64,000 nucleotides of DNA. Origin: an uncultured Bacteroidales bacterium (GTDB taxonomy: Bacteria; Bacteroidota; Bacteroidia; Bacteroidales; Bacteroidaceae). Position 1 is the stretch's first letter. Each line of letters opens with the position of its first letter. This document shows positions 9,006 through 17,072 of the stretch, piece by piece. The notes under the pieces are model-generated. The model saw nothing but the letters and a program-made list of their open reading frames with translations, did no database searches and was not told where the DNA came from. Position numbers and translations under genes: made by a program. The DNA is taken from positions 1-64,000 of the forward strand of contig CADAEK010000011.1 of assembly GCA_902786925.1 (NCBI GenBank), written 5' to 3'.

Positions 9006-9868
9006 GGTTCTTGCCCTTTCAGAGTAGCGTAGTATCCCAGTTTGTAAACGGAGAAAAGAAACAAAGAGGGCTGTGCCGAGAGCAAGTTCCGACGTAAAAG
9101 AGGACGAAGAATGCGGAATCCTCCTCGGAGTGCCCATCCCCAGGCCTTATACTTGTCATAGATGCGCGTGAGCGTGATGTGCTCACCGATATCATGGCGG
9201 AATTGGAACGCTGCCCGTAGCGCTTCTTCTGTCTTCTCTATAAAGATGGCGTTTGTTTCAAAGTCTTTGTTCCCCAAAGGATTGTCAATGCTCGTGATGG
9301 CGTATCCTGCGGCTTTCAGGTCGAGCCCAAACTGCACATCCTCAAAGCCATAATGGCGGTAACGTTCATCGAACCGAACTTGGTCGGTCACTTGCCTGCT
9401 GATGAGGAAACAAAATGAACGGAATTGTTCGCTGATGCAGCCATGTTGGGCTTCATAAGCCTTCTCATACTTCCATCGGAGTGTTCTTGTTGGGTCGGGG
9501 CAAGTGTCGGGGGTTTGAATGCCGCCACACACAACATCGTGTGTTTGTCCTGCTTGCCAATACTGTTGAAGAAAATCTTTCCTTACCACTTTGCCGTCAG
9601 CATCCATCAAGAGTAAGAAGTCGCCTTTCGAAGCGTCTATCAGCACATTTCTAATAGCCGAACGTCCAACATTCTCTTTTCTGATGAGGTGATGGCAGTG
9701 GCTCAATTCCTCTATCTTGTGATTGGCGATAATGCTCACTTGCGAGCGACTTCCATCTTCGGCTACTAGAATCTCGTAAGGAATGCCCAACTCTTCCGCC
9801 TGATTGTGCAGATCGGATACTAATTGGTAGCACGTGTAATCTCGTGTGGGGATAAGGATGGAAAGCAT
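9002..9868 (-). CDS. Glycosyltransferase family 2 protein
   Basis: A GT-A fold glycosyltransferase of 288 residues. MLSILIPTRDY starts the nucleotide-binding core; AEDGSRS, RSAIRNVLIDASKGDFLLLMDADG (DxD-like motif) and FDERYRHYGFEDVQFGLDL follow, as in polypeptide-GalNAc-like and chondroitin-type GT2 enzymes. Donor and acceptor sugars cannot be read. The ATG at 9868 is preferred to 9889 because the latter falls inside the TATCTTTG promoter box. It is first in an overlapping operon with the SGNH and MBOAT genes, so it probably acts on the same glycan. Confidence 0.9.
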   Translation of the reverse strand: MLSILIPTRDYTCYQLVSDLHNQAEELGIPYEILVAEDGSRSQVSIIANHKIEELSHCHHLIRKENVGRSAIRNVLIDASKGDFLLLMDADGKVVRKDFLQQYWQAGQTHDVVCGGIQTPDTCPDPTRTLRWKYEKAYEAQHGCISEQFRSFCFLISRQVTDQVRFDERYRHYGFEDVQFGLDLKAAGYAITSIDNPLGNKDFETNAIFIEKTEEALRAAFQFRHDIGEHITLTRIYDKYKAWGWALRGGFRILRPLLRRNLLSAQPSLFLFSVYKLGYYATLKGQEP

Positions 9869-9886
9869 ACCTTTGTTTTTGAAGCA

Positions 9887-9894
9887 CAAAGATA
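9887..9894 (-). promoter_or_regulatory. -7 promoter box for the GT2-SGNH-MBOAT operon
   Basis: TATCTTTG on the minus strand, 18 bases before the chosen ATG. It is half of a divergent pair with the box at 10011. Confidence 0.6.
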
Positions 9895-10010
9895 GGAAAG
9901 AATTGGGAAATGGGTAGTAGGAAAGGGGAATAATTTGCTATTCAGTTTATTTTTCAGCGGAAAAGTAATAATTCCTCATTTCTCATTCTTCTTTCCTCGT
10001 GAATAATCAC

Positions 10011-10018
10011 TATCTTTG
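10011..10018 (+). promoter_or_regulatory. -7 promoter box for the rightward GT2-GT4 pair
   Basis: TATCTTTG ends 24 bases before the ATG at 10043, leaving a leader of about 18 nt. It rules out the in-frame start at 10016, which lies within the box. Confidence 0.6.
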
Positions 10019-10042
10019 TCACAACACATGCGAGTATGTCAT

Positions 10043-10972
10043 ATGAAGATTCTCTTGTCTTTCATCATTCCTGCCTACAATGCAGAGCTTTACCTCAAGG
10101 AATGTCTGGACAGCATTGCGCGTCTGGATATGCGAGGACGCGGACATGAAGTCATTGTGGTGAACGATGGTTCCACGGATGGCACGGCTGACGTATTGCG
10201 AGAATATGTGCAGGAACATGCCGAAGTGCAGGTTATCACACAAGAGAATCGTGGTTTAAGTGCCGCTCGCAACGCAGGAATGCAAGTGGCAAAAGGAGAG
10301 TATATCTGCTTTGTGGATGCCGACGACCGTTTGTTTGCTGCTAAAGTTCCTGTGGAGATGCTGGAAAAGTATCAGGCAGATATCTTTAGCGTTAATGCGT
10401 TGCAGACGGACTATACGGGCAGACGAAGTCCTTACCGTCGTTATGTGCCGCCTTATGAGCAGTTAATGACAGCGCGTCTGTTTATGCAAGGGCGCAACCT
10501 GATGCCGTGCGTTTGGAGTTATCTGTGGCGCACAACGTTTCTGCGTGAAGCACAGCTTTCCTTTGTGGAGGGCATGTATCATGAGGATGAAGATTTCACG
10601 CCAAGGGCTTTTGCGCTGGCACAGACGTTTATGGCTTTGAAGGTGGATTGGTATGAACGGAGGTTGCATGCAGGGAGCATCACCACAACGGCTAATAAGG
10701 ATGTGCAGCAGCAGAAGATTCGCGATATGGTCAGAGCGTTGAGGCATCTTGACGCATTGGCTCAGACTTCTTCGGAACTCCGCTCCTGTATGCAGTACAA
10801 ACTCGACTATTTGGCAGTTGATACTCTTCGTTTGTTGCTTCGTCAGCATCACTCATGGGCTTTCCGGCGTGAGATAGTGAAGGATTTGACGGCAATGGGC
10901 TATTTCCCTCTCCGATGGCATCGTGAGTGGAAGCATGTCTTCTTCAATATATATACCCGGTTGGTGCTGTAG
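10043..10972 (+). CDS. Glycosyltransferase family 2 protein
   Basis: A 309-residue GT2 enzyme with the standard block order: FIIPAYNAELYLKECLDSI, VVNDGSTDGTADVL, QENRGLSAARNAGM and the metal-binding FVDADDRL. The later part has YHEDEDFTPRAF, the usual position of the catalytic base region, and WYERRLHAGSIT, common in capsule and LPS sugar transferases. The specificity is unknown. The GT4 gene starts 21 bases later on the same strand, so the two are probably co-transcribed and extend the same oligosaccharide. Confidence 0.93.
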   Translation: MKILLSFIIPAYNAELYLKECLDSIARLDMRGRGHEVIVVNDGSTDGTADVLREYVQEHAEVQVITQENRGLSAARNAGMQVAKGEYICFVDADDRLFAAKVPVEMLEKYQADIFSVNALQTDYTGRRSPYRRYVPPYEQLMTARLFMQGRNLMPCVWSYLWRTTFLREAQLSFVEGMYHEDEDFTPRAFALAQTFMALKVDWYERRLHAGSITTTANKDVQQQKIRDMVRALRHLDALAQTSSELRSCMQYKLDYLAVDTLRLLLRQHHSWAFRREIVKDLTAMGYFPLRWHREWKHVFFNIYTRLVL

Positions 10973-10993
10973 TTCCTAAGTCTTATATTACCT

Positions 10994-12127
10994 ATGCATA
11001 TATTAGAGATTCCTTCCTTTTTCCCTCCTCATGGCGGACTTTTCGCATTGGAGCAGGCGCGGGCCTTGCAGGCGCAGGGCAATACGGTGCGTATGTTGGC
11101 CCCTGTGCAGTTAGGCATGTCGGTGGATGGAGCTTTCTATTGGAAGGCTCGTCGGGGAAGATGGTGGGAGGAGCTGGACGGAGTGGAAGTGTACCGTACG
11201 TTTATGCGGGCGATTCCTCGTTGTGTTCGTCCCAACCAAGAGCGTTGGTGCCGCATTGTGGAGGAGATGTATGAGGAGTATAAGCAGCGGTATGGGAAGC
11301 CTGATGTTCTGCATGCTCATTGCTGTCAGTGGGCTGGTGTAGCAGCGTGGAACATCGCAAAGAAAGAAGGTATTCCTTTCTTCATCACAGAGCATCTTCC
11401 GTCTGGAATCTTTGAAGCTAATTATGGGAAGGGCTGGAAGAAGGCGCCGTGGGCTCGCCTGTTGTTGAAGGATACTTATGCGCATGCCACCCGTGTGATT
11501 CCTGTGTCAGCAGAGCTGGTGGAGGACTTGGCTCCGCTCTTTGGAAGGGATTACGCGTTCACGCCCATTTCTAATATGATAGATGTGGATTTCTTCGCTT
11601 TCCGTCCTCGAGAGCCAAGAACGGGCAGACCGTTCCGCTTCTGCTGTTTGGCCATTGGAGATATATATCGCAAAGGCTATGATGTTCTTGCAGAAGCCAT
11701 GAAGGGCATGGACGGGGTGGAGTTGCATATCGCAGGGAGTGGTTCTGACGGCGAGACAATGCGTGCGTTGTTCGCTGATATGCCGAACGTCTTTTTTTAT
11801 GGTGCTTTGGATAAAGAAGGTGTGCGTGACCTTCTTTATCGTTCAGATGCCCTTGTGCTTGCTTCGCGGAGTGAGGCTCAAGGCTTGGTGATTATGGAGG
11901 CTATCAGCACTGGCATTCCCGTTGTGACAACAGATATTATACCTCGGAATGCTTTGCAGGAAGGCGCTTGTTTGATTGCTGCTGTTGGCGATGCTATTTC
12001 GTTGCACCAGCAGATGCAAGAAGTGATGTCAGTTGAGTTTAATCCTCAATGGCGCGATGAGTTAAGAGAGCGGGTTGCTCCCGAAGTGATTGCTCGGCAA
12101 ATCATGCAAGTCTTCAGTCAAGGCTAA
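10994..12127 (+). CDS. Glycosyltransferase family 4 protein
   Basis: A GT-B fold enzyme of 377 residues. The N-terminal acceptor domain begins MHILEIPSFFPPHGGLFALEQARAL and includes DVLHAHCCQWAGVAA and FFITEHLPSG. The C-terminal donor domain has KGYDVLAEAM, LHIAGSG, FYGAL, and the EX7E-type motif SRSEAQGLVIMEAISTGIPVV. This is typical of retaining glycosyltransferases of lipopolysaccharide and capsule synthesis. Its 3' end overlaps the convergent fucosyltransferase gene by 14 bp. Confidence 0.94.
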   Translation: MHILEIPSFFPPHGGLFALEQARALQAQGNTVRMLAPVQLGMSVDGAFYWKARRGRWWEELDGVEVYRTFMRAIPRCVRPNQERWCRIVEEMYEEYKQRYGKPDVLHAHCCQWAGVAAWNIAKKEGIPFFITEHLPSGIFEANYGKGWKKAPWARLLLKDTYAHATRVIPVSAELVEDLAPLFGRDYAFTPISNMIDVDFFAFRPREPRTGRPFRFCCLAIGDIYRKGYDVLAEAMKGMDGVELHIAGSGSDGETMRALFADMPNVFFYGALDKEGVRDLLYRSDALVLASRSEAQGLVIMEAISTGIPVVTTDIIPRNALQEGACLIAAVGDAISLHQQMQEVMSVEFNPQWRDELRERVAPEVIARQIMQVFSQG

Positions 12128-13004
12128 TCCATCCCTTTGCCAGCAGAGCATCTTCTGGATCAGGGTACAGTTGGGGATTGAACCAATGGCTGGGGATGAT
12201 GACGAGCTTGTCAGGGTTCGGGTTCAAGTAAGCGCCCCACCAGCTGTACGTGCTATTTGCGATGATGTTGTGCTTGCAGATGCTCATAAGCTGCATGTCG
12301 AAGTGATTACCCCATCCTGTGGTAATCCCTGTTCCTATACACTCACAGTATTCAGGAAGATGCTTCTTCACCCACTCTGGATTATCGGTGAAGACGTAGA
12401 AGCGTGGATCTTTTAAGTGCTGCTTCATGTACTCAATGGCATGTATGTAGTAGCTCTCTGGACAAGTGTTGTGGAAGTACTGGAGGGCTGAGTAGTCCTT
12501 GCCCTTGCGTACATGAATAGCCACCGACTCTTCACCGGCAAGCTTCTGGGCCAGCTCTGCATAAGGCGAGTTAGGTTCGAAGGGGACAAACTGAAGGTCC
12601 TTTCGAATGCGTTCCTCCAGTTGCTCTACCATGTCGGCACGTTGGAAGAAGCCAATGATATAGGGGCGTTTGCGCAGTTCCTCTTCGGTCGGCAGTCGGA
12701 ATGTGGAATTATTCATTCTCCACCACACTCGACTGGCGTGAGGTACGTGGCGACGGACTCTAGAGATCAAGTCGCGGCCTCCTCCATAGTACTTGATGGT
12801 CCATGCTGACGCTTCCTCTATCTTAGCATTGGGGAAGATTCGTTGCCAATCCACTTTTTCGTGGGCATGGAAGATTCGGTAGCTGGAGCTGTCCATCCTA
12901 GCCTTGTAGCCCTTCTGCTGTAGGTAGAGGTAGTAGGCGTATTGGAACATGCGGTTAGCCAAGCCTGAATGGAGGCGGATAACGATTTCGTGTTTGATAT
13001 TCAT
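12114..13004 (-). CDS. Alpha-1,2-fucosyltransferase family protein (GT11)
   Basis: Transfers fucose from GDP-fucose to a glycan acceptor if it acts like known GT11 enzymes. The N-terminus has RLHSGLANRMFQYAYYLYLQ (the family G-L-x-N-x-x-F-x-Y block), then HVRKGKDY (the HxRxxD-like GDP-fucose site with K/G substitutions) and NSTYSWWGAYLNPNPDK near the C-terminus. Its 296 residues are normal length. The ATG at 13004 overlaps the stop of the upstream GT2 gene as ATGA, so the longer frame to 13061 was rejected. It suggests fucosylated surface glycans. Confidence 0.92.
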   Translation of the reverse strand: MNIKHEIVIRLHSGLANRMFQYAYYLYLQQKGYKARMDSSSYRIFHAHEKVDWQRIFPNAKIEEASAWTIKYYGGGRDLISRVRRHVPHASRVWWRMNNSTFRLPTEEELRKRPYIIGFFQRADMVEQLEERIRKDLQFVPFEPNSPYAELAQKLAGEESVAIHVRKGKDYSALQYFHNTCPESYYIHAIEYMKQHLKDPRFYVFTDNPEWVKKHLPEYCECIGTGITTGWGNHFDMQLMSICKHNIIANSTYSWWGAYLNPNPDKLVIIPSHWFNPQLYPDPEDALLAKGWISLD

Positions 13005-14023
13005 GAGTCTTGTCCGTTCTTGAAAGGGAAAATGTTTCTTAAGCCAAGGGCGCATGCCCACAGAAAGGGCATGCTTGTAGCGAACAGGATGAGTTTCGCC
13101 TTTGTGTTGAAGCGAGTGTGCCAGTCTTTCTTGTACTGGATGGCTTCTGTGCGTAGTTCCTTGCTGTGGATGCGGAAGGCATGCATCAGCAGGGCATAAA
13201 TGCGGTATTCAAAGTAGCGCTCTAACCGCTTATCCTCTATGTGGAAAGCTTGGCAGAGGTCATAGTTCAGTTGTGTCGTACTCTTGACGAAGCGGAACTG
13301 CTTGGTCTCCTCTTGGGTGTTGGAGATGGTCTTCCCTCCCACGCTGTAGTAGAGTGTCGGTTCGTTGAGGTAGGCCACCTTCCCTGCTTTTGCCAGCATG
13401 AAGCACACTTGCACGTCTTCGCAGCTATAGGTCTTGTTGCGGAAGAACTCGGTGTAGCGTTGATATGCATCGCGTATCGCCTCCGTTCTGTACAGCGCTG
13501 TGCATAGGTGGATGACAGGTCGTTCCAGTTGGGTGAGAATGGGCACTAAGAGCTGTTGTCCATCTACGATTTCCATTTTGCCTGCAGGTGTGTGGAGATA
13601 GGGGTGGGGGTGCGGAGCAAAGACCTCTCCTGTGGTGGCGTTCCGATGCAGATAGTCTGTGTGTACAAGCGTTACCTCGGGGTGAGCTTCCATGATGCGC
13701 AGCTCCTTCTCCAGCTTTTCGGGGTCGCTCCACTCATCGTCACCGGCACAGTCGGCAATGTATTGTCCCTGTGCAGCAAGCAGGCAGTCAAAGTAGTTGT
13801 CGATGATGCCTTTGTTCTGAGCATTTGCCATCAGCCGGATAGATTCAGGATAGCGTTCAGCATATTGACGGCACACGTCAAGGGTGTGGTCCGTTGAGCA
13901 GTCTTCGCCCAGGATGATTTCCACGGGAAGATGACATTGCTGTCGCAGGATACTATCCAGCGTTCGTGCGATGGTGCCCTCTTGGTTGTAGGCACAGACG
14001 ATGACCGATATCAGTTCCTTCAT
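13001..14023 (-). CDS. Glycosyltransferase family 2 protein
   Basis: A 340-residue GT2 enzyme: MKELISVIVCAYNQEGTIARTLDSIL, EIILGEDCSTDHTLDVC, and ADCAGDDEWSDPEKLEKEL with the metal-binding DDE segment. This subtype is common in Bacteroidota surface-polysaccharide loci; donor and acceptor are unknown. The start at 14023 gives a four-base ATGA overlap with the end of the PorZ gene, and its own stop overlaps the fucosyltransferase start. The three genes therefore look translationally coupled. Confidence 0.93.
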   Translation of the reverse strand: MKELISVIVCAYNQEGTIARTLDSILRQQCHLPVEIILGEDCSTDHTLDVCRQYAERYPESIRLMANAQNKGIIDNYFDCLLAAQGQYIADCAGDDEWSDPEKLEKELRIMEAHPEVTLVHTDYLHRNATTGEVFAPHPHPYLHTPAGKMEIVDGQQLLVPILTQLERPVIHLCTALYRTEAIRDAYQRYTEFFRNKTYSCEDVQVCFMLAKAGKVAYLNEPTLYYSVGGKTISNTQEETKQFRFVKSTTQLNYDLCQAFHIEDKRLERYFEYRIYALLMHAFRIHSKELRTEAIQYKKDWHTRFNTKAKLILFATSMPFLWACALGLRNIFPFKNGQDS

Positions 14024-16062
14024 GGATGGACGATGAGGATTTTGGCACAAGCCCCTTTGTTACCTTCTTCGTCTGTGCAGAGCGCATAATAGATGCCCGA
14101 TGTAACACGTCGTCCGCTCTGCATGCAACCGTCCCAAGAGAACTCTCCTCCTACGCTGGTGCCTTCAGCCACCAGCTTGCCCGCAGCACTCACAATCTTC
14201 ACATTCGAGTTCATCATCAGTCCTGTGATGTGCACTTTGCCGTGATAGTCGGGGCGAACGGGGTTAGGGTATACCTTGAGGCTGCTATTGCTCATTGACG
14301 AGGCGGGGTCTGTGGCATCGCCTTTGAAGGAGCAGAGTCCTTTGGTAGTGGCGATAAACACTTCACCCGTTTGTCCGTTGATGGCGATGTCGTTAATCTC
14401 ATTACTAATGAGAGGACTATTGGTCGAAGTGAAATGCTCAATAGTTTCCATGCCGTCGGCACTGAGCAGATAGACGCCGTCATCCACCGTGCCAATCCAC
14501 TTGCGGTTACCGCCGTCAAGGGTGATGCACTTCACGCTGACTCCGTTCATCAGGTAGTCGGCCAAGCCGCTACCGTCATTGCGTGGCACTTTCAGCTGGC
14601 TCAGGTGAGCGTTGTCGTTGAAGATGGCAGTAGGGTCTTCGCATACGAAGAGTCCGAGGTTAGTGCCAATCCAGAGAGTGCCTTCCAGTGTTTCTTGGAT
14701 GCAGTACACATAGGTGGGGTTGTAGGCCACACCGTCTTGGTTCTGGAACGAGGTGATGAACTTATAGTGGTCGTCCGCAGTGTTGTCGAGGGTGCCGTTC
14801 GTGTTCATCACGAGGATGCCCGCAGCACGTGTTCCGTTCGCGTCGCGTCGGCTGTTAGACCACATCCATCCGCGTTGGTCAAAGATGATACGGTCGAAAG
14901 TTGTGTTTCCGCTGAGCTCGGCATAGGGGAGTTCTGCCCATGTACCATCCTTTTTGAGGATGCGCACGATGACGTCACACTCGTTGTTCATCATCCACAA
15001 GTTGCTGTTGGCGTCGAAAGCAAGTGCTGTCACACGCACGAAGATTCCTGCATTTTTGTTATCGGGAAGTATGCTGGTCAGGGGCGAGTTGTCGTAGGTG
15101 TAGTGGTTCTTCAGCTTATAGTTCTGGAACTCGTAGATGCCGCTGCGCATGGTTCCCAGCCAGTGGTGCTCTGCATCGTTCGGGTCCTGCACGATGTCCG
15201 TCACATTTATATAGGCGTTCTTACCTACCAAAGCGATAGGCTCCTCCTCCTCGAAGGCCGTCCATCGTCCATTCTCATACTTCATGGCTGTGCCAGGATA
15301 GTTCACGTTGGGATAGTAGAAGTTGCCTCCAGCCACCAGCAGGCGGTTGCCCTGCATATTGAGGTGGTAAGTATAGTTGCGAATAGGGGAGTCGGGCACG
15401 ATGTCCTTCACCTGTTCCAACCATTTAGCAGCCGCTTCCTGTTCCTCCTTCGTAGGGCCGAAAGTGACGGTTCCGGCGCTGACGGTAACCCAGTTGGCCG
15501 CATCCAGCAGGTTCTTACTGCGGTCACCCTCCTTCACGCCGTTATCAGTCTGTGCATAAAGCTTTCCGTCCACCAGTGTCGCCGCTTTCACCTTGCTGCC
15601 GAAGGTGTAGAAGTTCTCAAAGTAGCCATCCTTCAGGTCAACTACAGCCAAACCCTCGTTGAGGCTGATGAGCGCCTCTTCACCCACCACCTTCAGCTCG
15701 TTGATGGTCTTGTCGCCGAGCGACTTGCTCTTCAGGTCCGACAAGTTCCAACGGGTGCTGTTCATGCCAATCAGGTCAATGTTGCCATTATCGTAGAGCA
15801 CCACCAACCGCTTGAGTGAGGCTGAATAGGCGATGTCATAGATGCCGTAGTCACTCAAGGCGCTCGTCTTGTCGTAAGCCTGCAGTAGCTGGTCCTCCGT
15901 GTCGTAGCTGTACAGGCCCCCTTGGGCAAGGACAAAGATGCGTGAGTCCGTCTTCACAGCCTTGGTTGCACCATGGTATGAAGCATATATAGTCCACTCG
16001 TTGGCCAGCGCACCGAGAGTGCCAGCCCAACAGCATAGTAGGACAAGAAGAATCTTTTTCAT
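14020..16062 (-). CDS. porZ: PorZ-like type IX secretion protein with beta-propellers and C-terminal sorting domain
   Basis: Signal peptide MKKILLVLLCCWAGTLGALA, then an N-terminal propeller segment (NEWTIYASYHGATKAV, LYSYDTEDQLL, LYDNGNIDLIG) resembling the PorZ N-terminal propeller. Further blade-like repeats (IWIGTNLGLFVCED, WIGTVDDGVYLLS, FIATTKGLCSF) follow. The last 80 or so residues, starting LKVYPNPVRPDYHGKV, form a T9SS type A sorting domain. In Porphyromonas, PorZ works at the cell surface with the sortase PorU in anionic-LPS attachment. This copy is 680 residues, somewhat shorter than the Porphyromonas protein. It is coupled to glycosyltransferase genes. Another propeller-type surface protein is a possible alternative. 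Confidence 0.82.
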   Translation of the reverse strand: MKKILLVLLCCWAGTLGALANEWTIYASYHGATKAVKTDSRIFVLAQGGLYSYDTEDQLLQAYDKTSALSDYGIYDIAYSASLKRLVVLYDNGNIDLIGMNSTRWNLSDLKSKSLGDKTINELKVVGEEALISLNEGLAVVDLKDGYFENFYTFGSKVKAATLVDGKLYAQTDNGVKEGDRSKNLLDAANWVTVSAGTVTFGPTKEEQEAAAKWLEQVKDIVPDSPIRNYTYHLNMQGNRLLVAGGNFYYPNVNYPGTAMKYENGRWTAFEEEEPIALVGKNAYINVTDIVQDPNDAEHHWLGTMRSGIYEFQNYKLKNHYTYDNSPLTSILPDNKNAGIFVRVTALAFDANSNLWMMNNECDVIVRILKKDGTWAELPYAELSGNTTFDRIIFDQRGWMWSNSRRDANGTRAAGILVMNTNGTLDNTADDHYKFITSFQNQDGVAYNPTYVYCIQETLEGTLWIGTNLGLFVCEDPTAIFNDNAHLSQLKVPRNDGSGLADYLMNGVSVKCITLDGGNRKWIGTVDDGVYLLSADGMETIEHFTSTNSPLISNEINDIAINGQTGEVFIATTKGLCSFKGDATDPASSMSNSSLKVYPNPVRPDYHGKVHITGLMMNSNVKIVSAAGKLVAEGTSVGGEFSWDGCMQSGRRVTSGIYYALCTDEEGNKGACAKILIVHP

Positions 16063-16081
16063 ATTACGAATAACGATGAAG

Positions 16082-16957
16082 TTACGGCTTTATTGCTTTG
16101 ATCATTCGGTCGTTACCGAAGCAGTCCTGTCGCAGTTCCACGTGGAGATAGCCCAGTGCTTCCAGCATAGCCACCGTTTCCTGACCAAAGCGCCTGTTGA
16201 TTTCGAAGTAGAGTGCTCTGTTCTGGCGCAGCAGTTCAAGTCCCAGTACACCTATCCTGCGGTAGAAGAGGAGCGGGTCGTCGTTCGGGACGAACAGGGC
16301 AAGATGCGGCTCATGCTCCAGCACGTGACGCTCCATCTCTTGTGCCTCCTCCTCGCAGATATAAGGAGGGTTGGAGACGATGCAATCGAAAGAGTTACTG
16401 TGTATGTGCTCCCAATCGATGGGTGCGAGCACATCCACTTGGCTGAACGTCACTTGCACGTTGTTGCGTGCAGCATTCTCTTGGGCGATGTGCAAGGCTG
16501 TTGGGCTGATGTCCCATGCGCTTACGGCTGCCTCCTTCATTCGCTTGGCTAGCGCGATGGCAATGCAGCCAGAGCCAGTGCCGATGTCGAGATAGTTGAC
16601 AGTTGACAGTTGGCAGTTGACAGTTGAGAGTTGGGAGTCCTTCACAATCCAATCCACCAGCTCCTCGGTTTCGGGGCGAGGAATGAGTACGCCGGGTGCC
16701 ACACGGAATGTCATGCCGCAGAAGTCGGCTTCGCCCAGCGCATACTGCACGGGCATGCCATTTGCCACCTGTTCAGCCATGTTGAGGGCCATCATCTCTT
16801 GCGGTGTAGGGGCTGTTCCGTCCTGTCCTGTCAGCACGTCGGTAGTGGTCATGCCACACACCTTTTCCATTAGCAGCAGAGCGATAGCTTTGGCCTCGTA
16901 GGGTTCTATACCGCTCTGCACCAACAGCGTCTTCATGTCGCTGTACGTTTTGTTCAT
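16082..16957 (-). CDS. prmC: Peptide chain release factor N5-glutamine methyltransferase
   Basis: Methylates the GGQ glutamine of RF1 and RF2 using S-adenosylmethionine. The N-terminal helical domain is followed by LIPRPETEELVDW, the SAM site YLDIGTGSGCIAIALA (near residues 122-137) and catalytic NPPY at 196-199. Residues 109-122 read QLSTVNC then QLSTVNY and are encoded by heptad DNA repeats, filling the loop just before the SAM-binding strand. The start at 16957 gives MNKTYSDM; the frame further upstream holds the promoter box. The length of 291 is close to normal despite the insertion. Confidence 0.95.
   Translation of the reverse strand: MNKTYSDMKTLLVQSGIEPYEAKAIALLLMEKVCGMTTTDVLTGQDGTAPTPQEMMALNMAEQVANGMPVQYALGEADFCGMTFRVAPGVLIPRPETEELVDWIVKDSQLSTVNCQLSTVNYLDIGTGSGCIAIALAKRMKEAAVSAWDISPTALHIAQENAARNNVQVTFSQVDVLAPIDWEHIHSNSFDCIVSNPPYICEEEAQEMERHVLEHEPHLALFVPNDDPLLFYRRIGVLGLELLRQNRALYFEINRRFGQETVAMLEALGYLHVELRQDCFGNDRMIKAIKP
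16594..16635. repeat. Six tandem heptads (AGTTGAC type) inside prmC
   Basis: Six consecutive 7-mers: AGTTGAC, AGTTGAC, AGTTGGC, AGTTGAC, AGTTGAG, AGTTGGG. The 42 bp equals 14 codons, so the reading frame is unaffected. Related heptads occur at 4258-4279 and 21287-21452. Confidence 0.9.
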
Positions 16958-16961
16958 GTTG

Positions 16962-16969
16962 CAAAAGTA
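16962..16969 (-). promoter_or_regulatory. -7 promoter box for prmC
   Basis: TACTTTTG on the minus strand ends five bases before the ATG at 16957, so transcription would start at or beside the start codon (leaderless), or translation may start at the later ATG at 16936. Confidence 0.5.
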
Positions 16970-17002
16970 CACAAATTCTCTCATCCTTGCAACTGCGAGC
17001 CA

Positions 17003-17036
17003 CAAAAAAGTAGCGGGCACCCTTTTGGATGCCCGC
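17003..17036 (-). terminator. Intrinsic terminator after the 1175-residue secreted protein gene
   Basis: On the minus strand a 10-bp stem GCGGGCATCC / GGGTGCCCGC (one mismatch pair) with an AAAA loop is followed by TACTTTTTTG. It ends the long gene stopping at 17073 and sits just before the prmC promoter. Confidence 0.8.
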
Positions 17037-17072
17037 CGCTTATAATATTAAATATGTGTTGTTAGTCCTCGT

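Noticed and set aside
14371..15819. Open frame of 482 codons on the plus strand
   Set aside because: It is antisense to porZ, starts and ends inside that gene and has no domain-like sequence; it results from codon bias.
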